Assembly (NCBI RefSeq): GCF_022879595.1
Contig: NZ_CP084270.1
Coordinates: forward strand, 138,007-202,006
DNA: 64,000 nt
Direction: 5' to 3'
Source: Caballeronia sp. Lep1P3
GTDB lineage: Bacteria; Pseudomonadota; Gammaproteobacteria; Burkholderiales; Burkholderiaceae
Shown here: piece after piece, positions 8,762 through 17,672 of the stretch
Numbering within the stretch: position 1 is the first letter of the stretch
Layout: each line of letters begins with the position of its first letter
The notes under the pieces: model-generated
Told to the model about the DNA's origin: nothing
Database searches by the model: none
Seen by the model: the letters and a program-made list of their open reading frames with translations, nothing else
Made by a program: the position numbers and the translations under genes

Positions 8762-10042
8762 CTATCGTCCAGCCGTGGCTCCGAGCGTCCAATGCGCGAA
8801 CAGGGTCGGTCGCCGCATTTTCAGACGCCGCAACCAATCCCAGGCCCGCAGCTTGTGCGTTCGGAGTTTCTTGTATTTGCGCTGAGCCCAACGCACAATG
8901 AATGAATCCAGTGTGCGTAAGGCCCCGTGAAGAGCCGAAGGCCGAAACCGCCCGTAGTAGCGAACCCAGCCCAGAAGTACCGGCTGCGTCCATCGAGCAA
9001 CGTCGACAAGTTCAAGGTCATTGCGACTATGCAACCGCCACCGACGCATTCGCAATCGCATCGACTTGGCCGCTTTGTCGCTTACTGCGGGAGCGAAACT
9101 GACGAACAGTGCGCCAGAGCGATTCATCGAGCTCCGGGGCCGGAAGCAGTAGCCCAGGAAATCGAAGCGTTGCACCGGATAGCTGCCGCGTCGGTTATCG
9201 TCCTTGCAGTAGACGATTTTGGTCTTCTCCGGATGAAGCTGCAGTCTGCAAGCCGCAAGCCGGGCATCGAGCTCTGCTCGTAGTTGCTTAGCTTGCGTCT
9301 CGCTCTTGCAGTGGCAAATGACATCGTCGGCGTAACGCTCAAACAGGACGCCGGGATAGTTTAGCGACATCCATTGATCAAACGCGTAGTGCAAGAACAA
9401 GTTAGCCAATATAGGGCTGACGACCGCCCCTTGTGGCGTCCCTCGATCCCGCGATACCAGAGCGCCATCGGGCATACAAACCGGTGCGACCAACCATCTC
9501 TCGACGTATAGCATCACCCACTTGCAGTTCGTATGTCGACGTAGCGCGCGCATCAGAAGTTGATGGTCGATATTATCGAAGAAGCCTTTAATATCAAGAT
9601 CGAGCACCCAGTCTGAGCGCCAGCAACGCTGACGCGCGACTGTGAGTGCCTGATGCGCTGAGCGGCCCGGCCGATAACCATACGAGTCGTCATGGAACAC
9701 TGGCTCCAGAATCGGTTCGAGATATCGCCGTACCACCATCTGCGCGATGCGATCCGACACGGTCGGAATCCCCAACGGCCTTGTCGTGCCATCAGCCTTT
9801 GGGATCTCCACGCGCCGCACGGGAGGCGGGACGTAGCTGCCCGAGGACAGCCGGTTCCAGAGTCGATAGAGGTTATTACTCAAGTCCTCTTCGAACTGGG
9901 CAATCGATTGTCCATCGACGCCCGCCGCACCGCGATTTGCCTTCACCCGCTTGAACGCTTCCCACACCTCACGTTTGGAAATATCAAACGGCTTTGCCTT
10001 ATCCATGCAAGTCCTCCCCTTGCGGGTTGCTCGCCTGGTCAA
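8762..10042 (-). CDS. Group II intron reverse transcriptase/maturase
   Basis: A 426-residue LtrA-type protein. The RT domain begins with the region ANRGAAGVDGQSI, followed by PKADGTTRPLGIPTVSDRIAQ, the aspartate-bearing LDLDIKGFFDNIDH, GTPQGAVVSPILANL and the catalytic YADDVICHCKS. The C-terminal maturase (X) domain has the typical ...RWTQPVLLGWVRYYGRF. No HNH endonuclease domain is present at the end. It would assist splicing of its own intron RNA and reverse transcribe it at the target. The frame is intact; the start at 10042 or the internal ATG about 12 codons downstream is possible. Confidence 0.93.
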   Translation of the reverse strand: MTRRATRKGRTCMDKAKPFDISKREVWEAFKRVKANRGAAGVDGQSIAQFEEDLSNNLYRLWNRLSSGSYVPPPVRRVEIPKADGTTRPLGIPTVSDRIAQMVVRRYLEPILEPVFHDDSYGYRPGRSAHQALTVARQRCWRSDWVLDLDIKGFFDNIDHQLLMRALRRHTNCKWVMLYVERWLVAPVCMPDGALVSRDRGTPQGAVVSPILANLFLHYAFDQWMSLNYPGVLFERYADDVICHCKSETQAKQLRAELDARLAACRLQLHPEKTKIVYCKDDNRRGSYPVQRFDFLGYCFRPRSSMNRSGALFVSFAPAVSDKAAKSMRLRMRRWRLHSRNDLELVDVARWTQPVLLGWVRYYGRFRPSALHGALRTLDSFIVRWAQRKYKKLRTHKLRAWDWLRRLKMRRPTLFAHWTLGATAGR

Positions 10043-10684
10043 GCCGGACGACGACGCTCCTTCGGTCCAGCTCCATTACAGAGCCTTCAACCCTACTACG
10101 AACGCCTCCGCCCCTGTGCCCCGCATCGGTACTCTCACCCTTGCGAAGGCTATCCGCTTGGGCTTCTCCCTTAGCATCGGGACGACAGGTTCCTACGTTC
10201 CTTACCAAAGCCTGGATCAAGATCACGCCGCCTTCATGCCGGAAGCCGGTTGGGCAGTAAGCAGGTATGCCCCCAACCTTTGTCGCGGGATAGAAGTCAA
10301 GATCCCGGTTTCGACTTCAGTTAATACGTTTCGACACGTCATCAGCGGTTCACTCGCGTTCGTCTTCCTGATCCTCACCTGACGGAGTCGAGCCCCGCCT
10401 TTTCCAGCAACGCTCACCACGGGAGCTCTTAACTCACGCAGCTTGTGGTGGTTTGAAGCCTGCTCCTGCAAGCCGACTCCGAGGGGCCCGCCCTCATCTT
10501 TGGTAAAACATCGCAACTGTTCTAAGCTCGAACCGTCGCGTTCGTAGCACACGACTTCCTCGTACTTGACGCTGCGCCACACGCGCTCGACGAACACGTT
10601 ATCGCGCCAGGCGCCTTTGCCGTCCATAGACAGCTGCACGCCGCGCTCAAGTACGGCATCGGTGAACGCGGCGGCCGTGAACTG

Positions 10685-12137
10685 GGCGGATTCAACCGGT
10701 CGTCGCAACACCTTTAATTGAGGTGGTGTTGCATGGCGCGAAGTGCAAAGCAGGTGTATTGGTTGACGGGTCGAGCAGCGATGTACTCGCCGGGCGCCCC
10801 ATCGCTTGGAAACGAGATCGAGCGACGCTTTTGGCAACAAATCGCGACTGGCATCACGAGCGAGAAAGCAGCGCAGGCGGTCGGTGCGTCTCAAGCGGTA
10901 GGCTCGCGCTGGTTCCGCTATCGTGGCGGCATGCCACTATTCATGTCCAAACCTATCGCGGGTCGATACTTGTCGTTCGCTGAGCGAGAAGAGATAGCAT
11001 TGCTCTCTGTCCAGGGGTTCGGGGTGCGCGAGATCGCCCGTCGTATCGGACGAAGTGCGTCAACCGTATCACGAGAACTAACGCGCAATGCTGCGACTTG
11101 AAACGGATGCCTCGAGTATCGTGCTTCGGTTGCGCAGTGGAAGGCAGAACGGTTCGCTAAACGACCTAAGCCAGCGAAACTGGCGACTAATGCGGAGCTA
11201 CGTCAATATGTACAGGAGCGCTTGGAGGGCAAAGTACATGACGCTGACGGTCGTAAGATTGACGGGCCCAGGCAGACGCCGTTCAAGGGGCGAAATAAAC
11301 CGCACCGTGGGGACCGAAAGTGGGTCAATGGTTGGTCACCTGAACAAATTGCTAATCGGTTGCAGTTAGATTTTCCGGATGATGAATCCATGCGCATCTC
11401 TCACGAAGCTATTTATCAAGCGCTCTATATTCAGGGGCGCGGCGCGCTCAAGCGTGAGTTGGTGGGCTGCCTGCGCACCGGGCGAGCCTTGCGCGTTCCG
11501 CGAGCGAGAGCGCGCGCCAAGGCATGGGCGCACGTCAGTGAGGAGGTGATGATTTCCAGTCGACCTGCAGAGGCCGAAGATCGTGCGGTGCCGGGCCATT
11601 GGGAAGGCGACCTGCTCATTGGCCTGAACCGATCTGCCATCGGTACGCTGGTGGAGAGATCAAGCCGTTTCACAATGCTCGTGCATTTGCCTCGAGAGAA
11701 AGACTATGGGTCTATTCCGCGCACGAAAAACGGGCCTGCGCTAGCCGGCTACGGGGCCGTCACGATGGCCAACGCACTCAAAAAGACTGTAACTGACTTG
11801 CCTGCTGAACTCTGGCGATCATTGACGTGGGATCGTGGCAAGGAACTGCCCGATCACGCCCGTTTCACTATTGAGTCTGGCGTGAAGGTATTCTTCGCCG
11901 ATCCGCAAAGCCCATGGCAGCGCGGTACGAATGAAAACACGAATGGACTGCTACGACAATACTTTCCAAAAGGTACAGACCTGTGCCGGTGGAGTGCTCG
12001 GGAGATCCAAGCTGTTGCTAATACATTGAACTCAAGGCCGCGGAAGACTCTCGGATGGAAGACGCCTGCGGAAGCCCTAGACGAGTATCTGGAATCTGTT
12101 CAACAATCCAGTGTTGCGACGACCGGTTGAATCCGCC
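10685..12137 (+). mobile_element. IS30-family element, 1453 bp
   Basis: The inverted repeats read GGCGGATTCAACCGGTCG on both ends (right end as reverse complement). The element interrupts IS3b orfB and is flanked by a 3-bp duplication CTG (10682-10684 and 12138-12140), in line with the short duplications of the family. A 66-bp left-end fragment of a second copy is at 13331. Confidence 0.88.
10733..12130 (+). pseudogene. IS30 transposase, frameshifted
   Basis: The N-terminal part (10733-11101) holds helix-turn-helix motifs (LSFAEREEIALLSVQGFGVREIARRIGRS...). The frame shifts near 11100, and the C-terminal DDE part (ending at 12130) reads GHWEGDLLIG, LTWDRGKEL and NENTNGLLRQYFPK. With one base corrected near 11100 the protein would be complete, so the loss is recent or it could be a sequencing artefact. 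Confidence 0.88.
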
Positions 12138-12678
12138 CTGGCTACCCTGATCGGTGTTCACGATGTCTGGCAGCCCGTAGCGGGCGAATGCTTCTTCCAG
12201 CGCTTCCACGGCATGTATCGCCTCTAGCGTAATGGCCACCCGGTGCGCAAGAACCTTGCGACTCGCCCAATCTACTACCGCCGTCAGATAGACGAAGCCA
12301 CGCGCCATGGGAATGTACGTTGTGTCGAGTGCGAAGACCTGATTGGCGCGCTCGATCTTCATGCCGCGCAACAGGTACGGCCAAACCTTGTGCTGCGGGT
12401 TGCGTCGGCTCGTGTTGGGCTTGCAGTAAAGCGCTTTCACACCCATACGCTTCATGAGCGTGCGCACGCGACGGCGACCCACCCCATGGCCTTCCGGCGC
12501 AACAGACGGACCAGCATTCGCGCTCCGGCGAACGGAAACTCCAGGTGCAGCTCGTCGATCCGGCGCATCAAGTTCTGGTCGGCCTCGCTGACCTGCCGCG
12601 GCCGATAGTACGCACTCGATCTGGCAATGCCGACGAGCTTTGCTTGCTGCGACACCGGTAACTGATGGCCACGGTCAA

Positions 12679-12986
12679 TCATCGCTTTGCGCTCAGCAAT
12701 CCCGCCTTGTTGAGCGCGCCGCTTAAAAAATCATTTTCCAGAGAAAGCTGGCCGATCTTGGCGTGCAGCGTCTTCACGTCTACCGGCGGTTCATTCGATG
12801 CCACGCCCGCCGTTCCAAACACGTCGGCCGCACGCTCCTGCAGTGCTGTTTCCATTCCGTGATCTGGTTCGGGTGCACATCAAACTGCTGCGCTAGCTCG
12901 GCCAGCGTGCGCTCGCCTTTGACTGCCGCCAGCGCCACTTTCGCTTTGAACGCCGCTGAGTGCGTGCGTCGGGTTCTCTTCGTCAT
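12679..12986 (-). pseudogene. IS3b copy 2 orfA, frameshifted
   Basis: Nearly identical to copy 1 orfA and with the same missing base after EWKQ. One small difference occurs downstream in the shifted frame (RMNRR in place of RTSRR). The shared lesions show that copies 1 and 2 have a recent common source. Confidence 0.87.
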
Positions 12987-13072
12987 GTTCTCGGTTCCTT
13001 TGCCTGCATTATCGCTGGCTAAGCCCCGGGCGTTCCACCTATCCCGCTGTCCGAATTCGCGCGGCCACCTCT

Positions 13073-13330
13073 CGCAGCGCCGCGACGGTCGCGCCACTGA
13101 CCGGCACGGTGCGCTGCTTGCGGCGCTTGCCGATCACGGTGAGCGTCCAGACCGACGACGGGCCGCGGCCCGACTCGGCCGAATCGACGGAGCGGGACGA
13201 CGTTGGCGGCGACGTTGTCTGCGACGGTGATCGGGGCGAGGGGCTGCGCGATGCGCGCGCGTCCCCGGCCACCTCGGCGAGGCGCAAGTCTTCGCGCCGC
13301 GCGAGCGCCGCTTCCGCGCGGCGCAGCCCG
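13073..13330 (-). pseudogene. Tyrosine recombinase, internal fragment
   Basis: Encodes GLRRAEAALARREDLRLAEV... and [29 protein letters not shown], a close match to residues around the catalytic RI region of the complete recombinase at 17673-19619, with a variable hinge rich in S, P and T. It is cut by IS3b copy 2 on one side and by the IS30 end on the other. Confidence 0.85.
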
Positions 13331-13396
13331 GGCGGATTCAACCGGTCGTCGCAACACCTTTAATTGAGGTGGTGTTGCATGGCGCGAAGTGCAAAG
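13331..13396 (+). mobile_element. IS30 left-end fragment
   Basis: Sixty-six bases identical in arrangement to the left end of the IS30 element at 10685: inverted repeat, spacer, and the first codons of the transposase. It is cut by IS3a copy B at 13397. Confidence 0.87.
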
Positions 13397-13435
13397 CGGA
13401 AATTTTCAAGCTAGTTGTCGCCTCAACGAATAATT

Positions 13436-14515
13436 TCAGGCTGCCTTTCTCTCCTGGTTAGGGCGTCGTGGGGTACCGCCCTGGTTATCGATTCGATCCG
13501 GGTTCAGGTGCACAGCATCGACGCGTTGCCAGTTGCGCGTTGGGCCTTTCCACCGAAGCGGATTGCGTTGCCGGGCGTACTCGTAGAGCGCCGCGCGTCG
13601 ATCCAGAATGTCCTGATCGAGGTTGGCATGACGCTGCGCCGGCGTGACGAACCGGATCGCGCTGTGACGATGCTCCTCGTTGTACCAGCGCACCAGTGCG
13701 CCCACCCACGTGCGCGCGGCAAACAGGGTATCGAATGCCTTGAGCGGATAAGCAGGTCGATACTTTAGGGTCTTGAACAACGACTCGGAGTAAGGGTTGT
13801 CGTTGCTCACGCCCGGGCGACTCAGCGACGGCATGACGCCCAGCGCCTGAAGGGTGGCAAGCATCGTCGCGCCTTTCATCGGGCCGCCGTTGTCCGAATG
13901 CAAAATCACCTGGGCGGGCTGTATCGCTTCGCGCGCGCAGAGGTCCTTGAGGACTTCGCTGGCCAGCACGCTGCTTTCCTCGGCATACACCTGCCAGCCG
14001 ACAATTTTGCGACTGAACACGTCGAGAAACAGATACAAGTAGAAGTACTGCCCACGAACCGTGGTCGGCAGATACGTGATGTCCCAGCTATACAATTGGT
14101 TCGGTGCATCGGCGCAAACCGAACGGGGTTTGCTGCGTGCCTGTGCCGGCCGTTCGCTGCGCCGGTGTGCGAGTTGCTTCTCGGCCTTCAGGACCCGGTA
14201 GAACGTCGATTCGGAGGCGATATAGCGTTGCTGGTCTGCCAGTCGAGGCACGATCTGGCTTGGCGGCAGATGACCGAATTCGGGCGAGTTCGCGATCGCC
14301 AGAAGCTCGGCGCGTTCGTCGGCAGAGAGCTTGTGACGCGGCGCGTGATGCCGTAACGAGCGCCCGTCCACCGCGTCAGGTTCGCCGCGCTGCCAGCGCT
14401 GAACCGTTCGAGCACTGAGCCCTAGAATGCTGCACGCACGCGCCTGGCGAGCCCCGGCCAGGGTCGCCTCGCTGATCAGGTCGATCAATGCCTTGCGCTC
14501 TTCAGGGACCGTCAT
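13436..14515 (-). CDS. IS3a transposase OrfB (DDE), copy B
   Basis: A 359-residue IS3-type transposase. An N-terminal helix-turn-helix (ACSILGLSARTVQRWQRGEPDAVDGR) is followed by the catalytic core with D (SWDITYLP), D (LHSDNGGP) and E (YSESLFKTLKYR). The protein is identical to copies C, D and E. Its ATG overlaps the orfA stop (ATGA); a ribosomal frameshift or coupled start may yield OrfAB. Confidence 0.93.
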   Translation of the reverse strand: MTVPEERKALIDLISEATLAGARQARACSILGLSARTVQRWQRGEPDAVDGRSLRHHAPRHKLSADERAELLAIANSPEFGHLPPSQIVPRLADQQRYIASESTFYRVLKAEKQLAHRRSERPAQARSKPRSVCADAPNQLYSWDITYLPTTVRGQYFYLYLFLDVFSRKIVGWQVYAEESSVLASEVLKDLCAREAIQPAQVILHSDNGGPMKGATMLATLQALGVMPSLSRPGVSNDNPYSESLFKTLKYRPAYPLKAFDTLFAARTWVGALVRWYNEEHRHSAIRFVTPAQRHANLDQDILDRRAALYEYARQRNPLRWKGPTRNWQRVDAVHLNPDRIDNQGGTPRRPNQERKAA

Positions 14516-15012
14516 TCGGCCTCGCCCCCGAACAGCGCACGGTGCTTTTTTTGCAGCACCAACAGCGCCGCAGCTTCAGCCAGCGCCTTCTCCTTGCGTT
14601 TGAGTTCGCGCTGCAGCTCGAAATTGGCCTGCTTCAGATCCCGGACTTCCGTGGCGCTCTCGCGCCGACTACCGGTTCCACCGACCGTGCAAAAATCCGC
14701 TCGCCACTGCGCGAGATGATGTGCGAACAGGCCGCGCTCGCGACACCAGCTGTTCAACGCTTCGTCGACCAACCCGTGGCTCTCCTGCAAGGCCATCAGC
14801 CGTTCTTCCAGCGACCAGTCTTCCGGACGTCTTGCGTGTTCGGAGCCCGAGCTCCGCTTCGCGGCGGCGGCGCCTCTCATCCACTTCCTTAACGTCAGTA
14901 CGTTCACGTTCAATTCGTCGGCCACTGCTCCAACCGTTCGGGGGCCGCGCTGCAGGACCTTCGACAGCGCCTGTTCCTTAAATTCAACAGAATACGTTTG
15001 TTTCGCCTTCAC
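14512..15012 (-). CDS. IS3a OrfA, copy B
   Basis: OrfA is the DNA-binding partner of the transposase: an HTH (TVGAVADELNVNVLTLRKWMRG), then an unusually long linker (EHARRPEDWSLEERLMALQESHGLVDEALNSWCRERGLF), then a coiled coil rich in K and E (FELQRELKRKEKALAEAAALLVLQKK). I chose a GTG start at 15012 with AGAGG upstream; an alternative TTG at 15057 lies within the inverted repeat. About 166 residues, longer than common IS3 OrfA proteins. Confidence 0.85.
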   Translation of the reverse strand: MKAKQTYSVEFKEQALSKVLQRGPRTVGAVADELNVNVLTLRKWMRGAAAAKRSSGSEHARRPEDWSLEERLMALQESHGLVDEALNSWCRERGLFAHHLAQWRADFCTVGGTGSRRESATEVRDLKQANFELQRELKRKEKALAEAAALLVLQKKHRALFGGEAE

Positions 15013-15057
15013 CCTGTACCTCTGACTCTTCTCGATAAGAAAGTTCAGAGGCGACAA

Positions 15058-17465
15058 CTAGTCTGACGCCGGGGGCAACAGCCCCAGCAACGCCTTGAAA
15101 TCAACCGGCTTAACAAAGTGATGATGAAAGCCGGCAGCCAAGGCTTTTTGCTTGTCCTGGGGGAGTCCATATCCGGTGACGGCAATTAGGACCGTCTTCG
15201 CTGCTTCAGCCTTGCTGCGAAGGAGGCCAGCCAGCTGATAGCCGTCGATATCCGGAAGACCAATATCGAGCAGGCAAACGTCCGGGCGCCACCGTCCGGC
15301 GAGCTCAAGCGCCGTGGTCGCGTGCGACGCGTACTCGACGTCATTGCCCGCGGTTTCGACCAACATACCGAGGGCTTCCGATGCGTCAGTGTTGTCGTCG
15401 ACAATGAGCACCTTCAGGCCCGCAAGCGAAGACGACCCGCGAGCCGCCTCCTTGTCGACGCGATGGACAACCGCATGGGTGACTTCGAGGCAGGGCAGAC
15501 AGACAACGCACGTGCTGCCCTGCCCGGGGCCCCCGCTCCACGCGTAGACAGACCCGCCATGCGCTGTGACCAGGCTGCGTACGAGCGCCAAGCCAATGCC
15601 CAGTCCGCCCTGTGAGCGGTCGGCGCTGCGTTCCGCCTGGGCAAACAACTCGAACGCGCGCGCCGTGACCTCCGGGGTCATACCGATCCCATTGTCCGAC
15701 ACAACCAACTTGACGTGCCTGCGTTCGATGCCCACGCTGAATTCGATCGCGCCTCCTTCGGGCGTGTATTTCGCGGCATTGTTGAGCAGATTGGCCAGCA
15801 CTTGCACCAGGCGCTTCTGGTCGCCACGCACGAGCGCGGCGTCCGGCGAGGTGTGGAGCGAAAGCCGGTGCTTTTTTCGCTCAATCACGGGCCGCACCTG
15901 CTCAATGGCATCCGCCGCCGCCCGATTCAGATCTAATACCTCGAATTGGTATTGGACGAGGCCTTGCGTGACGCGCGAGACGTCAAGCAGGTCATCGATC
16001 AAGCCCGTCATGTGCTTTGCCTGGCGAGCAATGATCGCACTGGCCTTACTCACCCGACGCTCATCGTTGGGGAAGGTCCGGATCAGATCCGCCGCGGAGG
16101 CAATGGGCGCCAGCGGGTTGCGCAGTTCGTGCGACAGCATCGCCAGAAACTCGTCTTTGCGTTTCCCGGCGACTAACAATTCCTCTTCGGCCGCTGTCCG
16201 TTCGGTGATATCCAACTGGGCCACGACCGCGCCCGTGATCTCGCCGTTTTCGTTGCGGACTGGTGCGCCGTTGCTCAACAGCACGCGACGGACGGGCGGT
16301 TCGTCGAAACTTTCGATTTCGAACACGTCACCGAACACCTCTTCACCACGCAGTGCTCTCGCCGTCGTCCAGTCGCCGAGCGTCAGAAGCTGTCCATGTC
16401 GCTCGGAGTGTCGGCCCAGCGAGCCTTCCACTTTCCCAAATCATCGAGCTGGGTGCGGTCCGGGTGATGCTCGCCCCACAGTTGCGCAAAGGTTCGATTC
16501 TCACGTTCAATGGCGCCATGGCGGTCGCTGACGACGATGCCGACCGGCGCCACCTCGAGCAGCGCGTCAAGGCGGCGAGTGGCCGCTTCCGCTAAGAGCG
16601 CTGCCGCGCGGGCGCTGCGCTCGCTGCGCGCCAATCGCAGTTGCGCATCGCGCTGCTCGGTTATATCCGAGAACAGGATGGCCACCTGATTCGGCTGAGA
16701 GGCGTCGAGGCGAAATGCATGCACGTCGTACCACCGTTTGAGCGCCGCCGCTTCGTTCTGAAAGTGCACCGGGATGCCCGTTCGCGCAACCTGAGCGTAA
16801 GCGTCGAACCAGTGCCGCTCATGCTCGGGCACCAGTTCCAGCATGGTTCGCCCGGTTGCATCAACCAACCCCGTGTTCGCCTCAAACGCGGGGTTCACCG
16901 TCAGAAACCGATAGTCCGCCGCCCTTCCGTCCCCATCGAATAGCATCTCTATGATGCAAAAGCCCTGCGTAGTTTGCTCTAACAACGTTTGGTATCGGCG
17001 TTCGCTGTCGGGGAGTGTCGCATCAGGCGCCGTGTTTGGCACTTCCGGCGAAACGGTGAACGTCTGACGGATGCAGACAAGTTCGCCGCATTGGTCATGC
17101 ACTGGCGCGTGCTCGACGCTCCAGTCGTGAGTCTCATTGTTTTGCGCGGCAACTTCGGCAGGCCACGAGAGTTGGCTGGCGGCGACAACGACACGGTTCG
17201 GCCGGCCGCTCGCGGTTGCGAGCGAAATGGAATGACGTAACGCTTCACGCGTCGATGCGCGATCGGCAGGCGCTAATTGAGGAAGCTTGAAAAGACCGGC
17301 GCCGACGATCTGGCTTGCCTGGATCGAAAACGCCTGTGCAAACGCATCGGTCACGGCGAGCACGACGGCATCGATATCCGTGGATAGAAGCAGGCAGGCA
17401 GCGGGGAAAGTGCGGAAGGCGTTCTGGTAGACGGATAGAGAAGTCACTTCGTCAGGTTCGCTCAT
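15058..17465 (-). pseudogene. PAS hybrid histidine kinase, frameshifted
   Basis: Two overlapping frames (16383-17465 and 15058-16431) make one protein of about 800 residues. PAS domains: an N-terminal one, one with ERRYQTLLEQTTQGFCIIEM, and one with LLEVAPVGIVVSD. Then HisKA (LSHELRNPLAPI), HATPase (NAAKYTPEGG, DNGIGM, GGLGIGLAL) and a receiver (LIVDDNTDASEALG, LLDIGLPDIDGYQLA, AVTGYG, FVKPVDF). The shift lies near 16385-16400, where the third PAS domain would continue (DTPSDMDSF versus TLGDWTTARAL). The last five codons (PPASD) and the stop lie in the IS3a end, so a few residues were also replaced. Confidence 0.85.
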
Positions 17466-17672
17466 GTTGTGAGTGTGGGCCGAGAACGCAGGCCGGCGTC
17501 TGTGATCGCGGGGGGCACGACCTAGCCCCGGTCAGGCCCTGCAGGCTTCGTTTCGACGCGGCCGGGGACGGCGGACATCATCACCCCTGCCAAGCAAACT
17601 ACGGTCCGTCGGCGCCGGGGCCCGCCGGCCCCACCTCGGTCAAGCACGAGTATGTCGAGGGCGAGCGGTCCG

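Larger units (their letters stand above)
8688..10552 (-). mobile_element. Group II intron (1865 bp) inserted in IS3b orfB
   Basis: On the minus strand the intron starts GTGTG after the exon bases GAGGAAGTC and ends CTCAAC before TATCTGAGG. These boundaries fit the group II GUGYG...AY rule, and removing the intron restores the codons for EEVYLRAYE seen in the empty copy at 6655-6680. A reverse transcriptase lies in domain IV, followed directly by a 34-nt domain V. Boundaries follow from this comparison and may shift by a base or two. Confidence 0.87.
8532..12682 (-). pseudogene. IS3b copy 2 orfB, split into three parts
   Basis: Minus-strand exon-like pieces lie at 12138-12682 (N-terminal half, with the same one-base deletion as copy 1), 10553-10684 (TAAAFTDAVLERGVQLSMDG...RSVKYEE) and 8532-8687 (LRAYESVTHARRS...IKSAA). 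The middle and last pieces differ from copy 1 by several silent changes. The gene is already frameshifted, so intron splicing would not restore a functional transposase. Confidence 0.85.
8471..13072 (-). mobile_element. IS3b copy 2, interrupted by IS30 and a group II intron
   Basis: The termini AGAGGTGGCC (8471) and its inverse (ending at 13072) bound one IS3b element on the minus strand. Its orfB sequence is continuous if two insertions are removed: the intron at 8688-10552 and the IS30 element at 10685-12137. The DNA is more than three times the length of an empty copy (1281 bp in copy 1). Confidence 0.85.
13397..15075 (-). mobile_element. IS3a copy B, complete (1679 bp)
   Basis: Full-length element with both termini: CGGAAATTTTCAAGCTAG at the left and the inverse of CCCCCGGCGTCAGACTAG at the right; both continue into TTGTCGCCTC. 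No target duplication is present (flanks AAAG and CAAC). The left flank is an IS30 fragment and the right flank is a kinase gene, so it lies at a recombination joint. Confidence 0.9.

Noticed and set aside
10223..10894. 223-codon minus-strand frame joining IS3b orfB with intron and IS30 ends
   Set aside because: It crosses the intron and IS30 junctions and contains the orfB piece by chance; no single gene spans it.
13485..13768. Several 70-150-codon frames repeated at each IS3a copy
   Set aside because: They are antisense or shifted-frame shadows of the transposase gene and repeat only because the element repeats.
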